In this document: piece by piece, positions 53,445 through 62,938 of the stretch
Layout: each line of letters begins with the position of its first letter
Numbering within the stretch: position 1 is the first letter of the stretch
Origin: Fimbriimonadales bacterium
GTDB taxonomy: Bacteria > Armatimonadota > Fimbriimonadia > Fimbriimonadales > GBS-DC
Reading direction: 5' to 3'
DNA: 64,000 nucleotides
Assembly: GCA_026003075.1 (NCBI GenBank)
Contig: BPGO01000010.1
Location: 1-64,000 of the forward strand
The notes under the pieces: model-generated
What the model was told of the DNA's origin: nothing
Databases searched by the model: none
What the model saw: the letters and a program-made list of their open reading frames with translations, nothing else
Translations under genes and position numbers: made by a program

Positions 53445-53810
53445 TCATGGCTCGCCATAGAGTGAGGCGTCCACAAGCCCGTGCTGTCTCAACCATCTGA
53501 GCGCGGCGGCGGCGTAGCGTCGAGAACTCCCTGTCAGGTCGCGCACTTGAGCCACCTTCACCGGCGCAGGCAGCGCTTTAATCTGCTCGGCAAGGCGATG
53601 CAGGGCTTCTCTCGCGAAGTAAATCCCCTCCCCCGCATCGGCGATTTCGCCACGCTCGATGCCGATGTGGAGCATGGCGCGAATGGCATCGGGCGGCGCG
53701 CCAATGAGGTGAGCTGCTGTTCGTAGCGAGGGCGGCGTCATCCCCGCTTCACGATACAACGCCACCACGCGCCGATAAAAAGCCTCCTGACGGGGTTTGA
53801 GCGCACTCAT
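53445..53810 (-). CDS. Orphan SelB C-terminal-like winged-helix protein
   Basis: 121 residues matching the last winged-helix domains of the selenocysteine elongation factor SelB: YREAGMTPPSLRTAAHLIG, then GIYFAREALHRLAEQI and VAQVRDLTGSSRRYAAAALR. In SelB this region binds the SECIS hairpin. No GTPase domains precede it: upstream is the hmgA stop with 45 bases between. It may be a relic or a recycled nucleic-acid-binding protein. No selA, selC or in-frame UGA selenoprotein was noticed. Confidence 0.65.
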   Translation of the reverse strand: MSALKPRQEAFYRRVVALYREAGMTPPSLRTAAHLIGAPPDAIRAMLHIGIERGEIADAGEGIYFAREALHRLAEQIKALPAPVKVAQVRDLTGSSRRYAAAALRWLRQHGLVDASLYGEP

Positions 53811-53855
53811 AGCAAGGGGGTACGACGGTGGAGAGACCGCCGTACCGATTAGACC

Positions 53856-55055
53856 TTACCAGGTATCTGTTTTGCCTGACTCGTCACGCTGGATAGGCGC
53901 GCCCAGCCACGAGAACGGGTAGTTCGGGTCTTCCATCTCCAGCGCCGCTTTAGCAACCTGCAACGGGCGGAAGGTGTCCATCATCACCGCCATCTCTTCG
54001 GTGTGCGTTGCGCCTAAGCTCGCTTCCACTGCGCCCGGCTGCGGCCCGTGCGGAATCCCAGACGGATGCAGCGTGATCGAACCCACCTCAATCCCGCGCC
54101 GACTGCCGAACTTCTTGTTCACATAGTACAGCACCTCGTCGCTGTCGAGGTTGCTGTGGTTGTAGGGGACAGGAATCGCTTGGGGGTGATAGTCCAGCAT
54201 ACGCGGGCAGAAGGAGCAAACCACAAAGCCAGGTCCCTCGAAGGTTTGGTGAACAGGCGGCGGCTGGTGTATGCGCCCCGTGATGGGTTCAAAATCGTGG
54301 ATGTTGAACGCCCACGGATACACATAGCCGTCCCAACCCACCACATCGAACGGGTGATGCTCATAGTGATAGGCATACACACGCCCGCGTCGGTGGATGC
54401 GCACCTCGAAGTCGCCGATGTCCGTGCGTGTCTCCAGCTCTTCAGGTACACGAATATCACGCTCACAGTAGGGCGAATGCTCCATCAGCTGCCCATACTC
54501 GTTGCGATAGCGCTTCGGCGTCTCAATCTGCCCGCCAATCGCCTCAATCCAGACCAGCTTCGCAGGCAGCGCGTCAAACACCAATCGCCAAATCGTTCCG
54601 TGGGGGATAACCAAGTAGTCACCCTCGCGGAAGCGCAGATGCCCAAACTGCGACTCCAGTTTGCCTGTGCCTTCATGCACAAAAATCAGGTCATCGCCAT
54701 CCGCATTTTTGTAGAAGTAGTCCATCTGCTCGATGGGGCGTGCCACGGAGAAGATAACATTCTCGTTGAACATCAGCTCCACGCGCCCGGTGATGGCGTC
54801 GCCTGACGGGGGCATCTCGCCCGTGCGGAAATGGCGATGCTGTAAAATCGGCTCCTCAATCGGTTCGATGCGCCGCTCGTAGCATGTATGAAACTCCTTC
54901 ACGCGTGTCGGTGGGTAGTAATGATACAGAATCGACTGAATGCCAGAGAAGCCCTCTGTGCCCAACACCTCCTCGGCATACAGTCCGCCATCGGGTCGGC
55001 GGAACTGGATATGCCGTTTCGGCGGCAGTTGTCCCATGCGTACATACCACGGCAT
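53856..55055 (-). CDS. hmgA: Homogentisate 1,2-dioxygenase
   Basis: 399 residues from the ATG at 55055, with GGGAGG eight bases upstream. HGD features: HHPFDVVGWDGYVYPWAFNI, YNHSNLDSDEVLYYVNKKFG and IPHGPQPGAVEASLGATHTE, covering the iron-binding region. It opens the homogentisate ring in tyrosine breakdown. This is the shorter bacterial form (usual about 380-440). The next steps (maleylacetoacetate isomerase, fumarylacetoacetase) and HPPD are not adjacent. Confidence 0.9.
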   Translation of the reverse strand: MPWYVRMGQLPPKRHIQFRRPDGGLYAEEVLGTEGFSGIQSILYHYYPPTRVKEFHTCYERRIEPIEEPILQHRHFRTGEMPPSGDAITGRVELMFNENVIFSVARPIEQMDYFYKNADGDDLIFVHEGTGKLESQFGHLRFREGDYLVIPHGTIWRLVFDALPAKLVWIEAIGGQIETPKRYRNEYGQLMEHSPYCERDIRVPEELETRTDIGDFEVRIHRRGRVYAYHYEHHPFDVVGWDGYVYPWAFNIHDFEPITGRIHQPPPVHQTFEGPGFVVCSFCPRMLDYHPQAIPVPYNHSNLDSDEVLYYVNKKFGSRRGIEVGSITLHPSGIPHGPQPGAVEASLGATHTEEMAVMMDTFRPLQVAKAALEMEDPNYPFSWLGAPIQRDESGKTDTW

Positions 55056-55174
55056 CGTGGAATACCTCCCTATCGTATGATACACAATTATAGCATGGAC
55101 GCTGCGGTCTCTGGTGTGGCAGTGTCATGCGATAGCGCGGTGGTTTCCCAAAGGGAACAAGACACCCATGGTAT

Positions 55175-56059
55175 TCACTCAAAGAGCACACCTTGCTCGG
55201 GGTGGGATGGTGGCGTCAGGTTGCCCCAGAGCGTCGCGATGCCTCGTTTGAGCAGTTGCTGATTGCCTTCGGCAGGTAAATCCAGGGTGTACACGCGACG
55301 CCCGATTTGGTGAGCAGTCTTAGCACACTCGAAGGTACCGCTATGCACGGTTTTGCCATCGCGGTGGCTAATTTCGGGACCAGACTCCACAACGATGAGG
55401 AAATCGCCCAGCGCTGCCACGATTCGGTTGCGCATCATCGCGAAGCGGCTGGACCACGACGAGTTCGGATGCAGCTCCGATAGAAAAAGTAGGCGATTAT
55501 CGTTGAGGGCGTTCATAAACTCACGCGCCAGTTGCTGCGTGAGGCGGTGGAGCAGTCCTTGCGCCAGGACGCCTATGGTTTTCGCTCCAAGCTCCAGCGT
55601 AGTTTGTGCTGCGACGGCGTCTATCCCTTTGGCGAAGCCCGTTATCGTGTGATACCCCTCCTGCACGATCTCTCCCGCAAGGCGTCGGGTCTCCTGTATC
55701 GCAGTTTCGGAGGCGTTGCGTGAGCCAGCGAAGGCAACAAACGGCGACTCCGCAAGGATACCCACATCACCCAGCGCGTAGAGTACCAAAGGTGGGCGCA
55801 AGGTTGCTGGCGTGAGAAGCGCTTGGGGATATTCGGCATCGGCGAGGGTAATCAGACTCCCCCCTTGCTCACTCAAGGCGTTCAGAAGCATCGCTTCCTG
55901 TACCAGTTTTGGCTCCAGTTCGTTCCATTCCGGCTGCGCACGCAGGAACGCATGCAGATCGTCGGGGCGCTCCTTCCAGTATCGTTTGCGCGTATCGGTG
56001 GACGCATAGTGCGCCAACAGAACCCAGTAGACCCAATCCTCGCGTGGTTCCAGTTTCAT
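55175..56059 (-). CDS. dprA: DprA/Smf-family DNA-processing protein
   Basis: 294 residues. A short N-terminal helical region, then the Rossmann-like DprA core: YPQALLTPATLRPPLVLYAL, VAFAGSRNASETAIQETRRL, HTITGFAKGIDAVAAQTTLE, SELHPNSSWSSRFAMMRNRI and LIVVESGP. There is no C-terminal winged helix. DprA loads RecA on incoming single-stranded DNA in transformation and also appears in conflict systems. Its ATG overlaps the end of the RecQ-PRT gene by four bases, so the two are translated together. Confidence 0.85.
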   Translation of the reverse strand: MKLEPREDWVYWVLLAHYASTDTRKRYWKERPDDLHAFLRAQPEWNELEPKLVQEAMLLNALSEQGGSLITLADAEYPQALLTPATLRPPLVLYALGDVGILAESPFVAFAGSRNASETAIQETRRLAGEIVQEGYHTITGFAKGIDAVAAQTTLELGAKTIGVLAQGLLHRLTQQLAREFMNALNDNRLLFLSELHPNSSWSSRFAMMRNRIVAALGDFLIVVESGPEISHRDGKTVHSGTFECAKTAHQIGRRVYTLDLPAEGNQQLLKRGIATLWGNLTPPSHPEQGVLFE

Positions 56060-58047
56060 AGGTCGCCCCTATGTCGAGTGCGGGCAATACAGTACGCATA
56101 CAGTCTGCCAGCCCCTGCCTGTTTGAGAATTTTACCCGCTTCCTTGATCGTCGCGCCCGAATCGAACACATCGTCGACCACCAGCAAGTTCTGCTGTGGT
56201 ACCGTCTGAGTCGCCACAAACGCCCCCTCGATGTTTTTGGTTTTCTGCACTGTGTTTGTGAAGTCCTTTTGGGGGAGGGTGGTGCGAGTTTTTTGGAGTA
56301 CGCGGCATATCGGAATGCCCAACCGCTCTGCCAACCGTGCCGCAAAATCCTCCACGAGGCTACCGCTAATGGTGGACGGAATTGGCACAACGCCGTGCAG
56401 TTCGGCGGTAGGGAACGATTGGCGAATCAGTGCAACGCTCGCGTCAACCAGCCAATCGGGGAAAGGTGTCGGCGCCGTGCCGTACTTGCATTGGTGAATC
56501 GCCTCACCAACATGGGTACGCCCGTAAAAACTAAGCGCGATTCCCCCTGCGTACACAGGCTCGTTTCTATAGACCGCGCCAATGTTGAGCGGCGGATGGA
56601 ACTCGAAATCTTCGGCAGCCCGAATTAGGGCTTCGTCGGGTTGGGGCAACGGATTGCCTGTGCAAACATCGCACGTTCCGCACACTCTTGTCTGGGTGTC
56701 GCCCAAAAACCGGCATAGATAGAGCATTCGACATTCGCGGGTGTGCCAGTAGTCCGCCATAGATCGCAACTCCGCAAGTTTCGCCTCGTAGAGCGCGTCG
56801 TAATTATCGAACGGTAAGGGCTGGTTGCTCACTGCGCGATAGTAGCGCTGCGTATCGCGGGTGATTGCGCCTTGATCCTGCAAATCGTAGAGTATCGTGC
56901 GGGTGGTGGTTTGGGAGTAGCCCGTTTCCAGCATCAAGTCGCGTTCGCGCATGGGGCGGTTTTGCAGCAGGCTGTAGATGCGCTGATACTGCTCGCGGGG
57001 CGGGCGATTACTTTGGATGAGGGCGTGTTGAGTCTCGAGATCGTCCGGGTGTGCCAGCAGGATACAGTACGATTCGTGTCCGTCGCGTCCCGCGCGCCCG
57101 ATTTCCTGATAGTAATGCAGCGGCGAGGCGGGCGTTTCGTAGTGAATCACAAATCGCAAGTCAGGCTTGTCCAGCCCCATCCCCAGCGCGTTCGTGGCGG
57201 CTAAGGCTTTGAGCTGATTCGTTATCAGTTGATGTTCCAACTCGGGGCGCTCAGCAGCCAGTCCTGCGTGGTAGTAGCGTACGGGGAAACCGTGCATCTG
57301 CAGAAACTGGGCAACGATTTCGCTGGAGTGGCGCGTGGCGGTGTAGATAAGACCGCTGCCAGGCAGTATCCGCAACAGGTGCGCCAGCCACGCGAGTTTA
57401 TGTGCCTCGCTTTCGGTCATAATCACGCGCAGATGGAGGTTGGGACGCATCAGGTTGCCACGCAGCAACAGGAACGGCTCGCCAATTTGCGCTCGCACAT
57501 CCTGCTCCACACGCGGGGTCGCAGTAGCCGTGACGGCTACCACTGGCACTTCACGCGGAAGTAAACGCACTAAATTCACAATGCGCCGATATTCCGGACG
57601 AAAGTCGTGCCCCCACATCGATACACAGTGCGCTTCGTCTATCACCACGGCACGGATAGGTAGCCGACTCTGGAACTCTTGCCATAGAGGGTTCTGCAGG
57701 CGTTCAGGGGCAATGTACAGCAAATCCAACTCGCCTTGCGCAGCGCGCTCCAGCGCATGCCGTTGGGACTCCTCGTCCATATCAGAGTTCACCGTCTCGG
57801 CGCGCAGCCCGAACCGTTCGTTCGCTTGGCGCACCTGGTCGCGCATCAGGGCACGCAGGGGCGAAAACACCAGCGTCAGCCCCTTCAGCGCGGCAATCAT
57901 CTGGTACACGAGGCTTTTGCCCCAGCCTGTGGGCTGCACCAACAGCACGCGCTTGCCCTCCAGCGCGGCGCGAATCGCCTCCTCCTGCCCCTCCCGAAAG
58001 GCAGGGAAACCGAAACGATTCCGCAACGCCTCATGGAAATCGTGCAT
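56056..58047 (-). CDS. recQ: RecQ-type helicase fused to a ComF-like phosphoribosyltransferase
   Basis: 663 residues. N-terminal RecQ core: Walker A VQPTGWGKSLVYQ, DEAH motif VIDEAHCVSMWGHDFRPEY (Met replaces the usual Gln), TATATPRV, the motif VI region EIGRAGRDG, and the zinc cysteines CRMLYLCRF, CGTCDVC. After about residue 480 the HRDC region is replaced by a phosphoribosyltransferase with ALSFYGRTHVGEAIHQCKYG and the PRPP loop LLVVDDVFDSGATIKEAG, as in ComF. The ATG at 58047 is used because the helicase domain begins there. The downstream dprA overlaps it. Confidence 0.88.
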   Translation of the reverse strand: MHDFHEALRNRFGFPAFREGQEEAIRAALEGKRVLLVQPTGWGKSLVYQMIAALKGLTLVFSPLRALMRDQVRQANERFGLRAETVNSDMDEESQRHALERAAQGELDLLYIAPERLQNPLWQEFQSRLPIRAVVIDEAHCVSMWGHDFRPEYRRIVNLVRLLPREVPVVAVTATATPRVEQDVRAQIGEPFLLLRGNLMRPNLHLRVIMTESEAHKLAWLAHLLRILPGSGLIYTATRHSSEIVAQFLQMHGFPVRYYHAGLAAERPELEHQLITNQLKALAATNALGMGLDKPDLRFVIHYETPASPLHYYQEIGRAGRDGHESYCILLAHPDDLETQHALIQSNRPPREQYQRIYSLLQNRPMRERDLMLETGYSQTTTRTILYDLQDQGAITRDTQRYYRAVSNQPLPFDNYDALYEAKLAELRSMADYWHTRECRMLYLCRFLGDTQTRVCGTCDVCTGNPLPQPDEALIRAAEDFEFHPPLNIGAVYRNEPVYAGGIALSFYGRTHVGEAIHQCKYGTAPTPFPDWLVDASVALIRQSFPTAELHGVVPIPSTISGSLVEDFAARLAERLGIPICRVLQKTRTTLPQKDFTNTVQKTKNIEGAFVATQTVPQQNLLVVDDVFDSGATIKEAGKILKQAGAGRLYAYCIARTRHRGDL

Positions 58048-58123
58048 GGGGCGCCTCACAGAACACAAGAACCGCTATGTAATACAGGGAGGCGACCCTC
58101 AACAGGACGCCTCCCCGAACCAA

Positions 58124-60164
58124 TTAACAACCACTGCCGAAATTAAACAACACCAGTAGCAGGTCGGCGTCGTCCACGATATCGTCGCCGTTCTGGTCAG
58201 CCCGGGCGTCGCTTTGCCCGAAACGAAACAGCGTCTCAAGCAGGTCCGCATCATTCACACAGTGGTCGCCGTTGACATCCCCTGTTAACCCCACAGCAAC
58301 AACGAACACGCTGGAGTCCTGTGTTTGAACCAGCAGCGCTGTACCGTCGTCAGAGAACGCCCCATCAGTGATTGTGTGCCCTGCAGGCGCCACATAGAGC
58401 CAACGGTCGGCACTCAAGCGCCAAACGGGCAAGACTCGGAACGCATGCGGTTCGTAATCGTGGGGAATTAGCACGCGGTAGGTGTCGGGCGTGAGCAGCA
58501 AGCGGGGTCTTCCGCGCGGCACAACAGGTGCGCTTGTCTGCGATACGAGCTGCCCTGTCGCAGCATCGATGCTGAAGACATGCCCGCCTGTCCAGAGCAG
58601 CAGATAACGCCCATCGCCAGCGAACACAGCATCATAGATCTCTTGGGATAGAGGCGCTGCGTAAGCCGCTTGCCATAAAAGCGTGTTATCCGCCGTTCGC
58701 CGCATCTCTATGTGCAAGTCCGGAGACTGATCGCGAACAATCGCCACCTTAGTACCATCGTCATTCAGCGCCACAAAATCTGCGTCATAACCGCGCAGTC
58801 GCGCCCCAGTGGCTGTCGCGTATACCGCGTTTTCTCCCGTGAAGTATTCACCGTTGCGGCTGAACCGAACACGCGGGAAGTAGAGAGTATGCGACGCTTG
58901 CCACAGTCGAGTCCATGTATCGGTGCGATACCCAGCGATCAACCCCGCCTCTTGCACCAACACATAGCGCGAGTCGGGAGAGAACACGCCCTCCGAGACG
59001 CCGCCGAGCATCACCTGCCCATCACTAACTCGCACCACACCGTTCTGCGTGATCACCCATTGCTTATCGGGGGAAAAGATGCCTTGCAGAGAGATCTGCT
59101 GCACCGATTGTCCCTGTTCATCATACACGCGGGTCTGAGCGCCATCGCTTACCCAAACCTCGCGCGTCCCGGTACGGAAGCCAGAAACTCGCCAGTGCCG
59201 CGTCAGTTCCCTCTCCAGTTGCAAAGTCGCTACCCGCCAGCGATCGACTTGACCGTCCACGCCCCCTGTGTACGCGAACTGCCCATCGGGGCTGACAAAC
59301 AGGCTTGGCACGGGATACCCTGTAGCGCGCTCTCCTTGGAGGGCAAGGCTTGGCACATCCCAAACGCGGATAAAGCCGTCCCGCCCGACGGAAACGATGC
59401 GTGTGTTATCGGATGTGAACTGCAGCGCGGTCAGTTCCCCTGCATGAGCTTGCACCTGTGCATAGGCGTAGTCTGCCAAGCGATAGAGCCGTAGCTCGCC
59501 CCCGACACCGCCCACAGCAAGATACGCCCCGTTCGGCGAGAAGGCAACCGAGATGCATTCAAACGGCGTGAGCAGTTCGGTCTGCAGGTTGTAGCTGGAA
59601 GTGTCCCACAAGCGCACAGAGCCGCCGCCCGCTCGCGCGCCCGCGGTCGCCAACAGCGAGCCATCGGGTGCAAAAGCCAGCTGGGGACGCCAGCCCTGAT
59701 CCTGCGCTAGGGACTGGAGGAAACCCCCCCGCAGGACACTTATCCTGCCCCAACTTATCAGCGACTGCCACCGCCGCGAAGTTGGGGGCGACCGCCATCG
59801 TACGCCCCGCGACGCTAAACTGCGCAATTGGCTGCCATCCCGTGCGATACTCAAATACATGCAGGGGAGACAGTTGCCCCAGCATCGCAAACATTTCATG
59901 GTTCGGCACAAAACGCGCGCTGGTCAAATCGTGTTGGGGAAGGATGAGCGGGGTGTAAGACTTGTCATCAGCAAGGTTCCACAGTTTCAAATAGCCGTCG
60001 TCATCATACGCCGATGCTACAATCGCCAACCAGTTGCCGTTGCTGGATCCATCTATCGAGACAATACTAAGACGCAGCCCCTCCAATTGCAACCGAAACG
60101 ACTGGGACTGGGACAGTTGGAGACCCAGCATAAGCGCAAAGCTCAACACCATTAAGCGTCTCAT
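58124..60164 (-). pseudogene. Secreted WD40 protein with dockerin-like end, frameshifted at a G7 run
   Basis: The N-terminal part starts at 60164 (AAGGAGGG upstream; TATAAT at 60188-60193) with a signal peptide (MRRLMVLSFALMLGLQLSQS) and WD40 blades (DDGYLKLWNLADD). The reading frame breaks at seven Cs on the plus strand (59724-59730), a G7 in the mRNA. Removing one G joins ADKLGQDKCPAGG to FLQSLAQDQGWRPQLAFAPD and gives one protein of about 680 residues. The rest is propeller blades and two C-terminal calcium-loop repeats (GDVNGDHCVNDADLLETLFR, DDADLLLVLFNFG). It is a paralogue of 5324-7342. Confidence 0.75.
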
Positions 60165-60216
60165 CACGCCCTCCTTCAAGCAATCTTATTATACTCCATT
60201 TTCACTGCCCCATTTG

Positions 60217-60308
60217 TCACGGCACAATCGCATACTTAATCCCCTCGCCCTTGTCCAGCTGTTCGAATACTTGCACGATTTCGTTCAGGGGGCGTGTGTC
60301 CGTTTCGC
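60217..60308 (-). pseudogene. Possible 3' tail of a zinc-type dehydrogenase
   Basis: The minus strand reads ETDTRPLNEIVQVFEQLDKG, then EGIKYAIVP and TGA, matching the common end of zinc-type alcohol dehydrogenases (PLxEIxxxFExLxxGExxxxxI). Nothing recognisable precedes it. Short, so tentative. Confidence 0.3.
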
Positions 60309-60370
60309 ACCAGCAGGGCACACTTTGTTGCAACCTAAAAGCACCCACCAACCATTGTTCAAAGTCCAAA

Positions 60371-61393
60371 TTAGTCAGTCCCAAACCTATAGATTGGGGA
60401 GAGTGGCGACCAGATCGCAGGATACACCCTCCGCTTCCCCTGCAGGGGGTAGAGCCTCTTCCCACTCGTCGTTTCAATCAATACGAGTTCAAAATCGAGC
60501 CGTTTTTCCTCTTGCGGATAGAACCGTTTGAGGTCGGGTTCCACTGGAACAAAACGCGCTCCGATAAACAGCACCCACCGACCATCCAACGATACATCTT
60601 GAGGAAAGACCCACCCCCACGGGTGTTCCTGCGACCTCAACAATAACTGAGAGCGTCCCTCGCGCCACTCCAAATAGATATCGGGCCGATCATCCCACGC
60701 ATCGCGCGCGTTTCGTATGACTTCAAATGGACTCACCTTCAAGCGCATCCGATTATCCCGCGAATAGGCATACACCTTGTTGCCCTGATGCAGAGGATAT
60801 GCGAGCCGAAATTGTGGGTTCAGCAAATCCCAACGGCTGTGGAGCTGTTGCGCCTCCCGATGCGTCAAGCGACGACGCTGGCGAGTGATTACATCCTGAA
60901 CATAGTAAGTCACTTGGCAATTAGGGCGTTTGCTTTTCACGACGCCGTACCACACCCGACAGCTATCGGGATACCAACCGAAAATGCTTACCTATTCTTC
61001 TGTAAGAGACCACTGCTGCTCGCGCTGTACCTCAAAGCACCTCAGGGAGCCATCCACCAAGTTTTGACCGACCAGATAACGGCTGTCAAGGGAGAACCGA
61101 CACCGGTAATACTCACCGACCTTCGAGAGTTTCCGGAACTTAGGCTTGCCGATCTCACCGAGATAGGTACGGTCGCCAATCATGTAGTAATAGCGGTAGT
61201 CAGGTGAAAAACCATCATCGCGGAACTCCATATCTCCGATAATAAACAGTTTTTTGAAAGCGATCTGCCCTTTTTCGAGCCTGTAGGAGCGCAGCTCGTA
61301 CCAGTCGGGTGGGCGGTAGTAATCATTCTCGTTCAGCGGCGTTTTGTGAATTGCCGACATCTCTTCCCAGCAAATAGGGGGTACCTGCTCCAT
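60371..61393 (-). pseudogene. Beta-propeller-like hypothetical protein interrupted by an in-frame TAG
   Basis: Two halves lie in the same frame, separated only by a TAG at 60992-60994 (QQWSLTEE, stop, VSIFGWYPDS). The whole is a paralogue of the gene at 61934-62929: both have FSPxxRYYY, FSxDSRxLxG, GWYPDSxRxWYG and WDLLNPxFR. The start at 61393 (MEQVPPICWEEM) aligns with the paralogue's start. A nonsense mutation is the simplest explanation; TAG ends many intact genes here, so it is not recoded. Confidence 0.6.
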
Positions 61394-61427
61394 AGATGGC
61401 TCTTGAGCCAATAGCATCAGGATCACC

Positions 61428-61664
61428 TCAGATTCTTACCTTCTCAGATCTATTTCCCGTGAACCGGCGCGCCTCTGCGGGCAGCACGCTCGATACATTC
61501 GGATACACCCCGCTTGCCGTGCCCCAGCGCACCCGATACCCCGTCGCTCCCGACACAGGATCCCAATAGACCGTCACTTTATCCGCTCCTGTCGGCACCG
61601 CGAAAATCCACATCACGGAAGTCAAAGCCACGCCTCTTAGCCAAACGCTCGCCTAACGCATCAT
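61428..61664 (-). pseudogene. Fibronectin-III domain fragment with an early TAG
   Basis: GGAGGGAG lies upstream of ATG ATG at 61664; the fourth codon is TAG (61653-61655), after which ASVWLRGVALTSVMWIFAVP (signal-like) and an FN3 strand set follow (DKVTVYWDPVSGATGYRVRW, SSVLPAEARRFT) before a stop. A CAG-to-TAG change would account for it. It is cut short within the FN3 domain. Confidence 0.45.
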
Positions 61665-61933
61665 TTTTTGCACTCCCTCCGATATTCTACCCCATCCCCC
61701 GCGCTCTTCCTGCTATGCCCAGAGCGCATCATCGGTTTAGAGACTGCTTGAGAAGTATCCCTTGCAACAAAACGCATCAAACACCGTATCCCGCATAGCC
61801 ATACCCAAGCATCCTCCACTTCACACAACACATCATAACACCAAGCCAACCGACGAAAGCATAACAACCATGCAACACTCCCCTCCACTAATCAGCCAGA
61901 AAGAACCCATTGCCTGCCCCCCCCGTCTACCCA
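61665..61933. other. Intergenic stretch without recognisable genes
   Basis: A+C-rich on the plus strand (many CA/CC steps). It contains the TAGAAT and GGAGGGAG that precede the FN3 fragment on the minus strand. No hairpin with a U run and no repeat was seen. Confidence 0.4.
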
Positions 61934-62929
61934 TCAAGGAAGCAATGCCCTAACCCCAAGCTCCACCAACTCCACAAACGAAGGAATCTCCTCCTCTGTC
62001 CAGCGGTGCGCCACTCGCCCTCGCGCCACTTCATACAACCGCCACTCCACTCGTTCCTCCTGCCTCATCTCTTCCCAACGCTGCACTGCTACCAACACCC
62101 ACCGCCCATCATCTGATACCGCCGCCACACGCAAGCATATCCGCTCATCACGGTTGGAGACCACCCTATACCGTCGTCCACCGCGAGTCTGTACCTCCAC
62201 CACCTGCGGACGCCAACGAAGACTACTTTGCCGCACCGCTAATTGGGGCGCACTCGCCGGCACGGACGGATACGCCCGCGCCCGCGCCTGCCCACGCAGC
62301 GAGTAGCAATAGAAGACCTTCCGCTCTTCCAGCGTCGCCCAATCGGTGCGGAAGCGCGGATTGAGCAAGTCCCAGTCGCGAAACAGGCGTTCGTACTCCT
62401 GCTTGGAAAGCCGTTCAGGACGCCCACGCAGGTTGTCGGTGCGCAGGCGATACCAGCCTCGCCACGAGCCGTACCAGAGGCGGCGACTGTCAGGGTACCA
62501 ACCACAAAAGTGCGAGTAGGTGTAGGGGCGCACGGAGATAACGGTCTCGTGCAGCTGTGGAAGTTTGAAGAAGGCGATTTTGTCGTTGTAAGTTTGGTGG
62601 CATCCTGCCAGCCAGCGGGAGTCAGGTGAGAAGACACTCTCAAACGCCGTCTCTTTCAACACCCGCCCGTCTCGCTGACCCAAGAACCACAGTTTTGTGT
62701 TATCGCCATAGTATCGGTCGTCGTAGGCAGACTCATAATAATAGCGGAAATTGGGTGAAAACCTACGGTAGATGATCGTGCCTCCCCATTGGGGCTCTCG
62801 ATGGGCACGCTCAAAAAGCGGTTCGAGGTGCCATTCGCCGTGTTCAAACCAGCGGTGGTTCAGCGTCCGCTTACCATCACGCACTTCGCTCCAATAGAAA
62901 ACGCTCAGCGGGGGTATTTGACTCCGCAT
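61934..62929 (-). CDS. Hypothetical beta-propeller-like protein
   Basis: 331 residues. There are repeated propeller-type motifs (YRRFSPNFRYYYESAYDDRY, FESVFSPDSRWLAGC, GWYPDSRRLWYGSWRGWYRL, AAVSDDGRWVLVAVQR) but no signal peptide in this frame. AGGAGG overlaps the upstream gene's stop and sits 6 bases before the ATG, indicating an operon with the gene at 62939. It is a paralogue of the interrupted gene 60371-61393. The family is unknown to me. Confidence 0.6.
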   Translation of the reverse strand: MRSQIPPLSVFYWSEVRDGKRTLNHRWFEHGEWHLEPLFERAHREPQWGGTIIYRRFSPNFRYYYESAYDDRYYGDNTKLWFLGQRDGRVLKETAFESVFSPDSRWLAGCHQTYNDKIAFFKLPQLHETVISVRPYTYSHFCGWYPDSRRLWYGSWRGWYRLRTDNLRGRPERLSKQEYERLFRDWDLLNPRFRTDWATLEERKVFYCYSLRGQARARAYPSVPASAPQLAVRQSSLRWRPQVVEVQTRGGRRYRVVSNRDERICLRVAAVSDDGRWVLVAVQRWEEMRQEERVEWRLYEVARGRVAHRWTEEEIPSFVELVELGVRALLP

Positions 62930-62938
62930 AGCAACCTC

